Shown here piece after piece: positions 44,026-56,215 of a DNA stretch of 64,000 nt (position 1 is the first letter of the stretch; each line of letters begins with the position of its first letter). This stretch comes from G963677915 sp963677915 (GTDB lineage: Bacteria > Bacillota > Clostridia > Lachnospirales > Vallitaleaceae). The notes below the pieces were generated by a model that was given only the letters and a program-made list of their open reading frames with translations, ran no database searches and was not told the DNA's origin. The translations under genes were made by a program, and so were the position numbers. The DNA lies in contig CAXXGE010000007.1 of assembly GCA_963677915.2 (NCBI GenBank), positions 62,001 to 126,000 of the forward strand, read 5' to 3'.

Positions 44026-44112
44026 ATATACACCTCCGTGAGAATGACTTCTCAGCGTTTAAAAAGAAAGAGCTGAGGCACGCCCCAACTCCATCACTCT
44101 ACGAATATCTTA

Positions 44113-44319
44113 TTAATCGTTTTTAAGATTGTAACGACGGTTGAACTTATCGATACGTCCGCGTGCAGATACAAGTTTTTGAGTACCTGTATAGAATGGA
44201 TGGCACTTGGAGCAGATCTCAACGTGAATAGACTCGTTAGTGCTGCCTGTGACAAACTCATTACCGCAGTTGCATTTTACCGTCACTTGATGGTATTCCG
44301 GATGGATTCCTTCTCTCAT
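44113..44319 (-). CDS. rpmE: 50S ribosomal protein L31 (zinc-binding form)
   Basis: Ribosomal protein of 68 aa, beginning MREGIHPEYHQVTVKCNCGN. The zinc form is shown by Cys pairs in CNCGNEF and CSKCHPFYTG. ATG at 44319 has AGAGGTG upstream. Transcribed from the rho side with a 118-base gap. Confidence 0.97.
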   Translation of the reverse strand: MREGIHPEYHQVTVKCNCGNEFVTGSTNESIHVEICSKCHPFYTGTQKLVSARGRIDKFNRRYNLKND

Positions 44320-44437
44320 TCTTTTCACCTCTTTCGCCCGTAAGTAATTAGATCCCGACCTAATATCGAGCAATTTTCGCTAAACAGCTTTATCATTATA
44401 TCACAGGCTAATATTAGAATCAACCTTTTTCTTAACC

Positions 44438-45796
44438 TTACCTGTAATTGGATAAGATCTGTCTTGTGAGCTTTTCGGCATACTCCTCATTGGTTTTCGT
44501 CTCGACAAACACCTTCAGCATGCTCTCAATCACATCTTCCGAACGCATGTTGGCTGTGACGTTCCTCAGGCGGTTGATCGCATCCATCTCAACCGGTGTA
44601 TATAGGAGGTCGTCCCTTCTTGTGGAAGACCGCGCCAGGTCGATTGCAGGGAATATGCGCTTCTCGGACAGTTTTCTATCCAGAACGAGCTCCATGTTGC
44701 CGGTACCCTTGAACTCCTCGAAGACCACCTCGTCCATCTTCGATCCTGTTTCAACCAACGCGGTGGCAAGGATGGTCAGACTGCCGCCTTCCTCAATATT
44801 CCTGGCAGCACCGAAGAATTTCTTCGGCATATGAAGGGCAGCCGGGTCAAGCCCTCCTGAAAGCGTCCTTCCACTTGGCGGGACTGTCAGGTTATAGGCC
44901 CTTGCCAGTCTTGTTATACTGTCAAGAAGGATAACCAGGTCCTGACCCTGTTCCACCATACGCTTCGCCCTTGCCAGCACCATTTCCGATACGCGTTTGT
45001 GGTGTTCAGGCGGTTCGTCGAATGTGGAATGGATGACCTCTACATTGTCACCCTTGATCGAACGCCTGATATCCGTGACTTCCTCAGGTCGTTCGTCTAT
45101 AAGGAGGACAATCAAATGGACATCCTCATGGTTCTTGTTGATGGCATTGGCAATTTTCTTTAGAAGCGTGGTTTTGCCTGCTTTTGGTGGGGCGACAATC
45201 ATACCCCTCTGTCCTTTGCCGATCGGTGCAATGAAATCAATCAGTCTTGTAGCGTACTCGGAAGGAACAGTCTCAAGGTGCAGTCTCTCCTGTGGGAAAA
45301 CAGGCGTCAGCTCTTCGAAGTTCGGTCTTTTTGCTGCATTCGCGGGCGTATCGTTGTTGACAGACTGTACATACAGAAGGGCTCGGAATTTTTCACCTTC
45401 CTTGGCTACACGTATATTACCGCTGATCATATCGCCAGTCTTCAGATTGAAGCGTCTGATCTGTGATGGTGATACGTATACATCATCATCCCCAGGCATA
45501 TAGTTGCTGCTTCTTATGAAGCCGAAACCATCCTGCAGCACCTCCAGAATGCCATAGGCTATCTCGCCGCTGTCCAATGCATTGGCTCCTGGGGGAACGT
45601 CTGATTTTCTTCGCTCCCTTTTTTGAGGCTCACCGGTGTCTGTTTTCTTGTGTTCCTTCTTTTCCTCTTTTTCCTGTATGTCAGAAAGCAGTTTGACCAA
45701 CTCGCCTTTTCTGAATGTTGAAACGCTTCTCATGCCCAGTTCCTTCGCCTTTTCGCGCAACTGTGCCAGTGTCATCTTGGAATAATCGATGCTCAT
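44438..45796 (-). CDS. rho: Transcription termination factor Rho
   Basis: Hexameric RNA helicase ending transcripts, 452 aa. Domains in order: N-terminal SAP-like helix bundle (LAQLREKAKELGMRSVSTFR), a charged Lys/Glu-rich linker (about 45-70), the cold-shock RNA-binding fold (YGILEVLQDGFGFIRSSNY), the Walker A motif in APPKAGKTTLLKKIA and Walker B in LIVLLIDERPEEVTD. The length and linker are ordinary for Clostridia. Confidence 0.97.
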   Translation of the reverse strand: MSIDYSKMTLAQLREKAKELGMRSVSTFRKGELVKLLSDIQEKEEKKEHKKTDTGEPQKRERRKSDVPPGANALDSGEIAYGILEVLQDGFGFIRSSNYMPGDDDVYVSPSQIRRFNLKTGDMISGNIRVAKEGEKFRALLYVQSVNNDTPANAAKRPNFEELTPVFPQERLHLETVPSEYATRLIDFIAPIGKGQRGMIVAPPKAGKTTLLKKIANAINKNHEDVHLIVLLIDERPEEVTDIRRSIKGDNVEVIHSTFDEPPEHHKRVSEMVLARAKRMVEQGQDLVILLDSITRLARAYNLTVPPSGRTLSGGLDPAALHMPKKFFGAARNIEEGGSLTILATALVETGSKMDEVVFEEFKGTGNMELVLDRKLSEKRIFPAIDLARSSTRRDDLLYTPVEMDAINRLRNVTANMRSEDVIESMLKVFVETKTNEEYAEKLTRQILSNYR

Positions 45797-45933
45797 CGAT
45801 CAACCTCCTTGTTATTATATAATTGTAAATACTTGGGATAAACTGAAATGATTAGAATGATTAATTATTCTCAGTATACAGAATATTTCTGAAAAAGTAA
45901 AGCAGATGGCTCACACCATCTGCCGGGATGATC

Positions 45934-47265
45934 CTACAATAAAAACGCAGCAGCAATTGCAAAGAATATAATCAGTGTCAATGTATCGGTAATCGTTGTA
46001 ATAAGCGGATTCGCCATGGTAGCCGGGTCGAGTTTTATCTTTTTCGCCAGGATCGGCAGCAGGCCGCCCATGCATGTAGCTGTAACAGTCGTTCCAACCA
46101 GAGTAAGGCCTACAATGATAGCAAGTCTAATATCACGGTCCATCACAGCAATCCTTGTGAAGTTCAGCAGACCCAGTGTGCCACCCATCAAAAGACCAAC
46201 CCTTACTTCCTTGGTCATGACTTTCAGGATGTCTGTAAACTTAATGTCGCCGAGGGTGATACCACGGATAATCAGCGTTGATGATTGAGCACCTGCATTA
46301 CCTCCAGTGGACATCAGCATGGGCATAACACCAATCAGCATGGTAAACTGAGCAGTCAGGTTATCATTGCTGTCTGTAATCAGCTCCGTGATAATCGCTG
46401 AGAACATCAGGATGACAAGCCAAGTGATTCTCTTTTTGGCCAAGTCAAAGGAAGATATACTCATATATTCAATTTCTTCGGCACCGATCGCAGCCATTTT
46501 CTGGAAGTCCTCGGTTGTCTCTTCTTCCATAACGTCGACGATATCGTCGATTGTGATGATACCAACTAGGCGGTTTTCCATATCGACAACCGGCAATGAA
46601 AGGAAATCATACTTTTTAAATATGTTGGCAATCATTTCCTGGTCGTCCGATGTGGAAACACTGATGACTTCACTCTGCATGATGTCTCCGATCAGTGTAT
46701 CAGTATCATTCAATATCAACTGTTTTAATGACAGTATGCCCTCTAACTTCCTATTGGCATCAATGACGTAACATGTGTAGATTGTTTCCTTAGTCAGACC
46801 AATCCTGCGGATTCGCGCCATAGCATCTCCAACAGACATTGATTTCTTAAGGTCTACAAATTCAATTGTCATGATACTGCCAGCAGTATCTTCTTCGTAA
46901 TTCAAGAACTGGTTAATCAGCTTTCTTTCATTGGCTGGTGCGTTGCGCATGATTCTCTTAACCACATGAGCCGGCACTTCTTCAAGCAGGTCTATCATAT
47001 CGTCAAAGTAGAGATCCTGCATAATCGACTGAAGTTCATGATCATTGATCTGCATCGTGATTTCAGACTGTTTGTCCACCGTCAAGAAAGAGAAGACATT
47101 TGTAGCCTGGTCCTTTGCAAGCAAACGATATACAATGATAGCGTCCTTCGCATCCAGTTCATTAATGAACTCTGCAATATCGGCATCATGCATGAGGCTC
47201 AGCACATCTCTAATTGTAGCAAACTTTCTCTGTTCTATAAGTTCTAGCAGTACATTCAGTTCCAT
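45934..47265 (-). CDS. mgtE: Magnesium transporter MgtE
   Basis: Mg2+ channel, 443 aa. Domain order fits the family: an N-terminal helical superfamily domain (about 1-125), two CBS domains (about 130-255; IMQSEVISVSTSDDQEMIA and LPVVDMENRLVGIITIDDIVDV), a connecting helix and five membrane helices. The pore helices include GGNAGAQSSTLIIRGI near residue 330, which is conserved. AGGAGG precedes the ATG. The 5' leader is long (about 165 bases) and structured; see the separate entries. Confidence 0.96.
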   Translation of the reverse strand: MELNVLLELIEQRKFATIRDVLSLMHDADIAEFINELDAKDAIIVYRLLAKDQATNVFSFLTVDKQSEITMQINDHELQSIMQDLYFDDMIDLLEEVPAHVVKRIMRNAPANERKLINQFLNYEEDTAGSIMTIEFVDLKKSMSVGDAMARIRRIGLTKETIYTCYVIDANRKLEGILSLKQLILNDTDTLIGDIMQSEVISVSTSDDQEMIANIFKKYDFLSLPVVDMENRLVGIITIDDIVDVMEEETTEDFQKMAAIGAEEIEYMSISSFDLAKKRITWLVILMFSAIITELITDSNDNLTAQFTMLIGVMPMLMSTGGNAGAQSSTLIIRGITLGDIKFTDILKVMTKEVRVGLLMGGTLGLLNFTRIAVMDRDIRLAIIVGLTLVGTTVTATCMGGLLPILAKKIKLDPATMANPLITTITDTLTLIIFFAIAAAFLL

Positions 47266-47282
47266 AGCATCCTCCTGATGAG

Positions 47283-47342
47283 TTTGCCATTTTCAGTCAT
47301 ACGCCCACTTTTAACTCACGGCATAACAAAAGGAATGGCAAA
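47283..47342 (-). promoter_or_regulatory. Stem-loop in the mgtE leader RNA
   Basis: TTTGCCATT and AATGGCAAA pair over 9 bases, with a further imperfect inner pairing (GTTATGC with the GCGTATGAC region). It lies 18 bases before the mgtE ribosome site and overlaps the end of a short leader frame, so it could control mgtE by translation of that frame or by Mg2+. Confidence 0.5.
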
Positions 47343-47391
47343 TCTGATTTTTCAAGTCATAATTGTATATACTACTCGGATAACTATCCAC
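47311..47391 (-). CDS. Possible 26-codon leader ORF of mgtE
   Basis: A GTG-started frame with AAAGGAG eight bases upstream, starting VDSYPSSIYN. It lies in the 5' leader of mgtE, and its last codons enter the stem-loop. Leader ORFs are known upstream of other Mg2+ transporters (mgtL in enteric bacteria), but these do not look alike in sequence. No family is recognised; translation is an inference. Confidence 0.35.
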   Translation of the reverse strand: MDSYPSSIYNYDLKNQICHSFCYAVS

Positions 47392-47429
47392 AGAACCAAC
47401 TCCTTTGTAATGAATTCCAAACATCTACT

Positions 47430-47458
47430 ATAATACTACCACACAATCTGCCTTACAA
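47430..47458 (-). promoter_or_regulatory. Promoter of mgtE
   Basis: TTGTAA (47453-47458) and TATTAT (47430-47435), spacer 17 bases, about 165 bases before the mgtE start. Confidence 0.7.
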
Positions 47459-47486
47459 GTAAATTTTATATTACACCTCATCATGT

Positions 47487-47525
47487 AAAAAAAAAGCCCA
47501 TCAACCACTTAATAGCAGTCAATGA
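47487..47525 (-). terminator. Probable terminator of the rRNA/tRNA operon
   Basis: An imperfect hairpin (TCATTGACT with AGTGGTTGA) after tRNA-Arg, followed by GGGCTTTTTTTTT on the minus strand. The nine-T run is clear; the stem is imperfect. Confidence 0.6.
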
Positions 47526-47534
47526 ACCTTTGAG

Positions 47535-47608
47535 CGTGCGCAGAAGGATTCGAACCCTCGACCTTCTGGTCCGTAGCCAGACGCTCTATCCAGCTGAGCT
47601 ATGCGCAC
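47535..47608 (-). tRNA. tRNA-Arg (anticodon ACG)
   Basis: Acceptor GTGCGCA / TGCGCAC; D-arm CTCAGCTGGATAGAG; anticodon loop CTACGGA; T-arm GAGGGTTCGAATCCTTC. Last tRNA of the cluster. Confidence 0.97.
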
Positions 47609-47625
47609 ATATTTTATTTTCACAG

Positions 47626-47710
47626 TGCCCGAGACCGGAATCGAACCGGTACGACTTTAAGGGTCGCAGGATTTTAAGTCCTGTGCGTCTGCCAGTTCCG
47701 CCACTCGGGC
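47626..47710 (-). tRNA. tRNA-Leu (anticodon TAA)
   Basis: Class II tRNA of 85 nt with a long variable arm; acceptor GCCCGAG / CTCGGGC; anticodon loop CTTAAAA; T-arm ACCGGTTCGATTCCGGT. Confidence 0.97.
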
Positions 47711-47748
47711 TACTATATCGTATATACTGAGACTTCAGTAAACGATAA

Positions 47749-47821
47749 TGGGCGCAACAGGGCTCGAACCTGTGACCCCCTGCTTGTAAGGCAGGTGCTC
47801 TCCCAGCTGAGCTATGCGCCC
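47749..47821 (-). tRNA. tRNA-Val (anticodon TAC)
   Basis: Acceptor GGGCGCA / TGCGCCC; anticodon loop CTTACAA; T-arm ACAGGTTCGAGCCCTGT. Confidence 0.97.
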
Positions 47822-47854
47822 GGGATATTAATATGAAGGAAGCTTTCACTTCAG

Positions 47855-47928
47855 CGACCCAGAAGGGACTCGAACCCTCGACCTCCGCCGTGACAGGGCG
47901 GCGCTCTAACCAACTGAGCCACTGGGCC
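47855..47928 (-). tRNA. tRNA-Asp (anticodon GTC)
   Basis: Acceptor GGCCCAG / CTGGGTC; anticodon loop CTGTCAC; T-arm GAGGGTTCGAGTCCCTT. Its 5' end (first 17 nt plus 6 nt of leader) is duplicated upstream at 48021-48043. Confidence 0.97.
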
Positions 47929-47943
47929 TTAATAGTATTGGCC

Positions 47944-48043
47944 GTGTCTCAGACGTAGGGTCGCGTGCGTTATTCTTTCGAATAACTTCGCTCCGCGTAA
48001 AATCTTAAGGATTTTACTAGAACTGAGCCACTGGGCCTTAATA
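47944..48043. repeat. tRNA-linked hairpin repeat, unit 1 (type A) with a tRNA-Asp 5' fragment
   Basis: A 77-bp hairpin element followed by AACTGAGCCACTGGGCCTTA.. (48021-48043), an exact 23-base copy of the tRNA-Asp 5' end and its leader (47912-47934). Inside are the hairpins TTATT..GAATAA and GTAAAATC..GATTTTAC. The element's left end CTCAG can pair with the tRNA part CTGAG. Confidence 0.8.
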
Positions 48044-48061
48044 ATTTCAGTTATTGCCATC

Positions 48062-48141
48062 GTGTCTCAGTTGTCGCGTGCGTATTGCTTCACAATACTT
48101 CGCTCGCCGTTCATCACTACGTGATTCACTTGAACTGAGCC
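48062..48141. repeat. tRNA-linked hairpin repeat, unit 2 (type B)
   Basis: Left end CTCAGTT pairs with AACTGAG at the right end. Inside are GTATTG..CAATAC and ATCAC-TAC-GTGAT. The attached tRNA piece is short (AACTGAGCC). Core GTCGCGTGCG..CTTCGCTCGCCG is shared with unit 3. Confidence 0.75.
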
Positions 48142-48164
48142 GTGCATAATATGGAATATAATAG

Positions 48165-48238
48165 TGGGCCCACAGGGACTCGAACCCCGGACCAACCGGT
48201 TATGAGCCGGTTGCTCTAACCAACTGAGCTATGGGCCC
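48165..48238 (-). tRNA. tRNA with anticodon CAT (Met elongator, or Ile2 if lysidine-modified)
   Basis: Acceptor GGGCCCA / TGGGCCC; D-arm CTCAGTTGGTTAGAG; anticodon loop CTCATAA; T-arm CGGGGTTCGAGTCCCTG. Not an initiator-like acceptor. The CTCATAA loop also occurs in tRNA-Ile2, so the amino acid is not settled by sequence alone. Confidence 0.93.
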
Positions 48239-48244
48239 ATATGA

Positions 48245-48317
48245 AGCCGACCACCGGACTCGAACCGGTAACCTGCTGATTACAAGTCAGCTGCTCTGCC
48301 AATTGAGCCAGGTCGGC
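48245..48317 (-). tRNA. tRNA-Thr (anticodon TGT)
   Basis: Acceptor GCCGACC / GGTCGGC; anticodon loop CTTGTAA; T-arm ACCGGTTCGAGTCCGGT. Its 5' end and leader are duplicated twice upstream (48411-48433 exact, 48528-48551 with changes). Confidence 0.97.
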
Positions 48318-48342
48318 GTATAAAGTATATTGCCTCCTCAAT

Positions 48343-48433
48343 GCTCAATTGTTTCGTGTGCGCAACGGGTAGTTGCTTCACTCGCCGCTTATCACTGCGT
48401 GATTTGCTTGAATTGAGCCAGGTCGGCGTATAA
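48343..48433. repeat. tRNA-linked hairpin repeat, unit 3 (type B) with a tRNA-Thr 5' fragment
   Basis: Left end GCTCAATT pairs with AATTGAGC. Inside are GCAAC..GTTGC and ATCAC-TGC-GTGAT. Followed by an exact 23-base copy (48411-48433) of the tRNA-Thr 5' end and leader (48301-48323). Confidence 0.8.
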
Positions 48434-48449
48434 GTGTTGCCTCCACATT

Positions 48450-48551
48450 GCTCAATCTAGATTGCTAGGGTCGTGTGCGTTTTCTATGAAAACTTCACTC
48501 CACGTAAAATCCTTAGGATTTTACTAGAATTGATCCATGGTCGGCGTATAA
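48450..48551. repeat. tRNA-linked hairpin repeat, unit 4 (type A) with a diverged tRNA-Thr 5' fragment
   Basis: Left end GCTCAATCT faces AGAATTGATC. Inside are GTTTTC..GAAAAC and GTAAAATCC-TTA-GGATTTTAC. The attached tRNA-Thr piece (48528-48551) carries two changes. Core TAGGGTCG..GTGCGT and ATTTTACTAGAA are shared with unit 1. Confidence 0.78.
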
Positions 48552-48563
48552 GTATTTCTAAAG

Positions 48564-48635
48564 TGACCCGTAAGGGAATCGAACCCTTGTTACCGCCGTG
48601 AAAGGGCGGTGTCTTGACCGCTTGACCAACGGGCC
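48564..48635 (-). tRNA. tRNA-Glu (anticodon TTC)
   Basis: Acceptor GGCCCGT / ACGGGTC; anticodon loop CTTTCAC; T-arm AAGGGTTCGATTCCCTT. Confidence 0.97.
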
Positions 48636-48673
48636 TTGTTATGATGCTTTTCAATGGAATTACATTAAAAAAG

Positions 48674-48745
<72 letters not shown>

Positions 48746-48845
48746 ATATTTCTCGCTTGATCTTCAAAAACCAATGCAAACCTTTCGAGAGAGTAACCGT
48801 ACAATCTCACATTTCAACCCTCAAGCTCAAAATCGCTTGAGCTTT

Positions 48846-51908
<3,063 letters not shown>

Positions 51909-52200
51909 TTTCGTTCGCCCCTTACAGGCTCACGGCTCTTGCTTTTCTTTCGCTTGAGAGTTGAAATGTAGTATTCTACGCGTCCATGTCGTCCATGAAC
52001 GTTTGTTACTCGTTTTTCTTTTCTCGATATAGGTTATGCTTCTTGGTTGTATTTTATTTGCCATAACTTGCGTTACAGCAATGTACATACATTTTTGAAG
52101 ATATTTCTACATTATGCAGTTTTCATTGTGCAGGTCCCGATGATGAACATCTGTCCAGTCATTCGGAAGCGTATGACTATCGAAGATAGTTAACGCGGAA

Positions 52201-52273
52201 TGGAGATAATGAGATTCGAACTCATGACCCCCTGCTTGCAAGGCAGGTGCTCTCCCAACTGAGCTATACCCCC
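52201..52273 (-). tRNA. tRNA-Ala (anticodon TGC)
   Basis: Acceptor GGGGGTA / TATCTCC (two G-U pairs); anticodon loop CTTGCAA; T-arm ATGAGTTCGAATCTCAT. Between 5S/tRNA-Ile and 23S. Confidence 0.96.
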
Positions 52274-52325
52274 GGGTTTTTCTCTCTTTACTTGTCAAAG
52301 GAAACAATCTCTTGTCTCCTCTTAA

Positions 52326-52399
<74 letters not shown>

Positions 52400-52448
52400 C
52401 CGCCACTTCATCCCGCCTGTCGGCAGTCCGTGGTGTTATTTTTTAAAA

Positions 52449-52565
52449 TTCGGCAGCCACCTACTCTCCCGGGCCGTCTCCAGCCAAGTACCATCGGCCG
52501 TCAAGTGCTTAACCATCGTGTTCGGTATGGGAACGGGTGTTTCCACTTGACGCATCGCCACCGAA
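52449..52565 (-). rRNA. rrf: 5S ribosomal RNA, between 16S and 23S
   Basis: 117 nt; helix I formed by TTCGGTGGC and GCTGCCGAA; core CCCGTTCCCATACCGAACAC and GGGAGAGTAGG are conserved 5S segments. It lies after 16S and before tRNA-Ile, not after 23S. Confidence 0.95.
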
Positions 52566-52729
52566 AGCTTTCGCTTCCAATGCTTTATTTAGTTGCAAAG
52601 AAAACTCAACAGTGAACCAAGTCGCAAGTTCTTGCTTTTCAGCAAAAACTTGCTTTTCCTCGTACTTCCATCGCCGGCTTCCAGATGCCGGCTCTTTTTA
52701 ACCTCTTGCTTAATTGCTCAAGGTCTTTT

Positions 52730-54266
<1,537 letters not shown>

Positions 54267-54433
54267 AATCTCGTTCATTAAAACTCTGGTCTTTTTTATT
54301 ACTGGAATTGTACGAGTTGAATTGTATTAATTCTTGTACTTGGTTCACTGTTCAGTTTTCATTGTCCATCGCTCTCAAACCCTTGATTTAAAAGCATTTT
54401 TTCACGCTTGACTTTATTTCGTCAGCGTAGAAT

Positions 54434-54462
54434 ATCATAGCACAACCGTAAAAATCTGTCAA
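54434..54462 (-). promoter_or_regulatory. rRNA operon promoter
   Basis: TTGACA (54457-54462) and TATGAT (54434-54439), spacer 17 bases, about 168 bases before 16S. The leader between them is otherwise non-coding. Confidence 0.85.
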
Positions 54463-54500
54463 CCTGTTTTTTACTTTTTTGTGGTGCATTGTACTATAAA

Positions 54501-54589
54501 CGGAGAAGGAGGGATTTGAACCCTCGCGCCGCTATTAACGACCTACTCACTTTCCAGGCGAGCCCCTTCAGCCACTTGGGTACTTCTCC
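54501..54589 (-). tRNA. tRNA-Ser (anticodon GGA)
   Basis: Class II, 89 nt; acceptor GGAGAAG / CTTCTCC; anticodon loop CTGGAAA; long variable arm; T-arm GAGGGTTCAAATCCCTC. Confidence 0.97.
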
Positions 54590-54606
54590 ACAATATTTCT
54601 CATATT

Positions 54607-54624
54607 AAAACCACCGAAAGGTGG
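54607..54624 (-). terminator. Hairpin between the two tRNA-Ser genes
   Basis: CCACC-TTTC-GGTGG followed by TTTTAA on the minus strand; a weak terminator after tRNA-Ser(TGA) or a processing signal. Confidence 0.5.
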
Positions 54625-54632
54625 TCTTGGAA

Positions 54633-54718
54633 CGGAGAAGGTGGGATTCGAACCCACGGCCCCTTTCGGAGTCACTGGTTTTCAAGACCAGCTCCTTAAA
54701 CCACTCGGACACCTCTCC
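54633..54718 (-). tRNA. tRNA-Ser (anticodon TGA)
   Basis: Class II, 86 nt; acceptor GGAGAGG / CTTCTCC (one G-U); anticodon loop CTTGAAA; T-arm GTGGGTTCGAATCCCAC. Confidence 0.97.
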
Positions 54719-54838
54719 ATATGGCTTTCGCACTTGAAGCGCTTAATTAAGATATCATATCTATATATACGTGTCAACACTTTTTTCCAGACTAGCAGGA
54801 AAAAGCCACAGCTCCTGCCATGGCTTTGAAAATATGCC

Positions 54839-55531
54839 TTATTGCCGGGAAAATTCACTATCTAGAATGACTCTGGCATGCAGTAAATCTTCCTGTGTAG
54901 TGACTTTGATGTTGTTGTACGAACCTTCAATCACTTTTACCTTTGCATTCCCCAATTTCTCAACCAGCATCGTATCATCCGTCGCATTTAAACCCTTCAG
55001 TTTCTCATGGGCTTCCTTGATAATCGAAAGCTTGAAGGCCTGTGGTGTCTGGATGCTGATCAACGACGACCGGTCAAGCGTGTTTACAACATTGTTTTCT
55101 TCATCCACCACTTTAACGGTATCCTTTACCCGTACACCCACTGTCACTGCGTCATTTACGGACAGGCTCCGAACGACACGCTCCACAATGGCCTCACTCA
55201 CAAAAGGTCTGACAGCGTCATGTATAAGTACATAATCGGCAGTGACATCCACCGCCTGCAATCCATTGTATACCGATTCCTGTCTATTTGCTCCGCCTGC
55301 AATGACTTGTGCGACTTTTTTCAAACTATAGGGTTCTACATATTCCCTTTTAATCCATTCTATTTCATCTTCAGGAACAACAAGGATTATTTCATCGATC
55401 GAGTCGGAATTTTCAAAAACTTCAACTGTGTCAACCATAATCGGTTTGTCCCTCAGCATCATATGCTGTTTTTTCTGGTCTGATTTCATTCTGCTGCTTG
55501 AACCGGCAGCCGGAATTACAACACTAATCAT
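54839..55531 (-). CDS. ispD: 2-C-methyl-D-erythritol 4-phosphate cytidylyltransferase
   Basis: Transfers CMP to MEP in the MEP pathway to isoprenoids. The 230-aa protein begins with the nucleotide-binding VVIPAAGSSSRMKSDQKKQH and has VLIHDAVRPFVSEAIVE and the later NATDDTMLVEKLG motifs. ATG at 55531 was chosen because a GGGGGACG site precedes it at a normal distance and it begins the conserved MISVVIPAAG. It stands alone; ispF, often adjacent, is not here. Confidence 0.95.
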   Translation of the reverse strand: MISVVIPAAGSSSRMKSDQKKQHMMLRDKPIMVDTVEVFENSDSIDEIILVVPEDEIEWIKREYVEPYSLKKVAQVIAGGANRQESVYNGLQAVDVTADYVLIHDAVRPFVSEAIVERVVRSLSVNDAVTVGVRVKDTVKVVDEENNVVNTLDRSSLISIQTPQAFKLSIIKEAHEKLKGLNATDDTMLVEKLGNAKVKVIEGSYNNIKVTTQEDLLHARVILDSEFSRQ

Positions 55532-55652
55532 AAGCTCGTCCCCCATTAATATTTATAACATATATTATACTAGATATGAATCCACCGTACAATATATGCT
55601 ATAATGGAAGAAAATCTTTAGCTGACCTTTAGCTGAACAAGGAGGAATTAAT

Positions 55653-56162
55653 ATGTTAGGAAAAGAACTGCTTAACGAGCTTAATGAACAAATAACTTTC
55701 GAATTCTTATCATCACATTTATATCTGCAGATGGCAGCCTACTGTCATAGCATTGACCTTGATGGCTTTGCGAATTTCTTTGTTGTCCAGTCCGAAGAAG
55801 AGCGATTCCATGCAATGAAGTTCTTCCGCTTTATCAACGACATGGATGGCGAAGTCCAGATATCTGGATTCGATTTGCCACAGCATGACTTCAAGGATAT
55901 ACTGGACGTGTTTGAAACAGCGCTCAACCACGAGAAAGGCGTAACCGAGAGAATCTATAAACTGATGGAGCTCGCAACTGACAAGAAGGAACATGCAACG
56001 ATCAGCATGCTGAAATGGTTTATTGACGAACAGGTCGAGGAAGAAGCCAATTTCAAGTCTATCAAGCAAAAGGTTTTAAGATCGAAAGCCGATATCGCCT
56101 TCCTGTACAAGCTGGACGATGAATTCGCAGCAAGGACCTTTGTACCGCCAGCCAACGCATAA
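55653..56162 (+). CDS. ftnA: Ferritin (iron storage, FtnA-like)
   Basis: Non-heme ferritin, 169 aa, four-helix bundle. The ferroxidase ligands are visible: Glu17 (EQITFEFLSSHLYLQM), EEERFHAMKF with Glu and His, and the glutamates near TERIYKLMELA and DEQVEEE. AAGGAGG lies eight bases before the ATG. Single-gene unit on the plus strand with its own terminator. A heme ligand Met as in bacterioferritin is not evident, so it is called ferritin. Confidence 0.95.
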   Translation: MLGKELLNELNEQITFEFLSSHLYLQMAAYCHSIDLDGFANFFVVQSEEERFHAMKFFRFINDMDGEVQISGFDLPQHDFKDILDVFETALNHEKGVTERIYKLMELATDKKEHATISMLKWFIDEQVEEEANFKSIKQKVLRSKADIAFLYKLDDEFAARTFVPPANA

Positions 56163-56180
56163 CATCGATATACCGAAATC

Positions 56181-56211
56181 AAAAAAGACCAACTCGCGTT
56201 GGTCTTTTTTT
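56181..56211. terminator. Bidirectional terminator between ferritin and tsaD
   Basis: AAAAAAGACCAAC / GTTGGTCTTTTTT perfect stem with loop TCGC; works for both convergent genes. Confidence 0.92.
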
Positions 56212-56215
56212 CTGT

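Noticed and set aside
47266..47480. M-box magnesium riboswitch before mgtE
   Set aside because: I could not find the conserved M-box blocks; only a simple stem-loop is visible.
47944..48551. A CRISPR array in the tRNA cluster
   Set aside because: There are only four units, they are themselves hairpins with changing sequence, and the intervening parts are tRNA fragments, not unique spacers.
48746..48845. A 5S rRNA gene after 23S
   Set aside because: The 100 bases hold the 23S processing stem and spacer only; no 5S core sequence is present.
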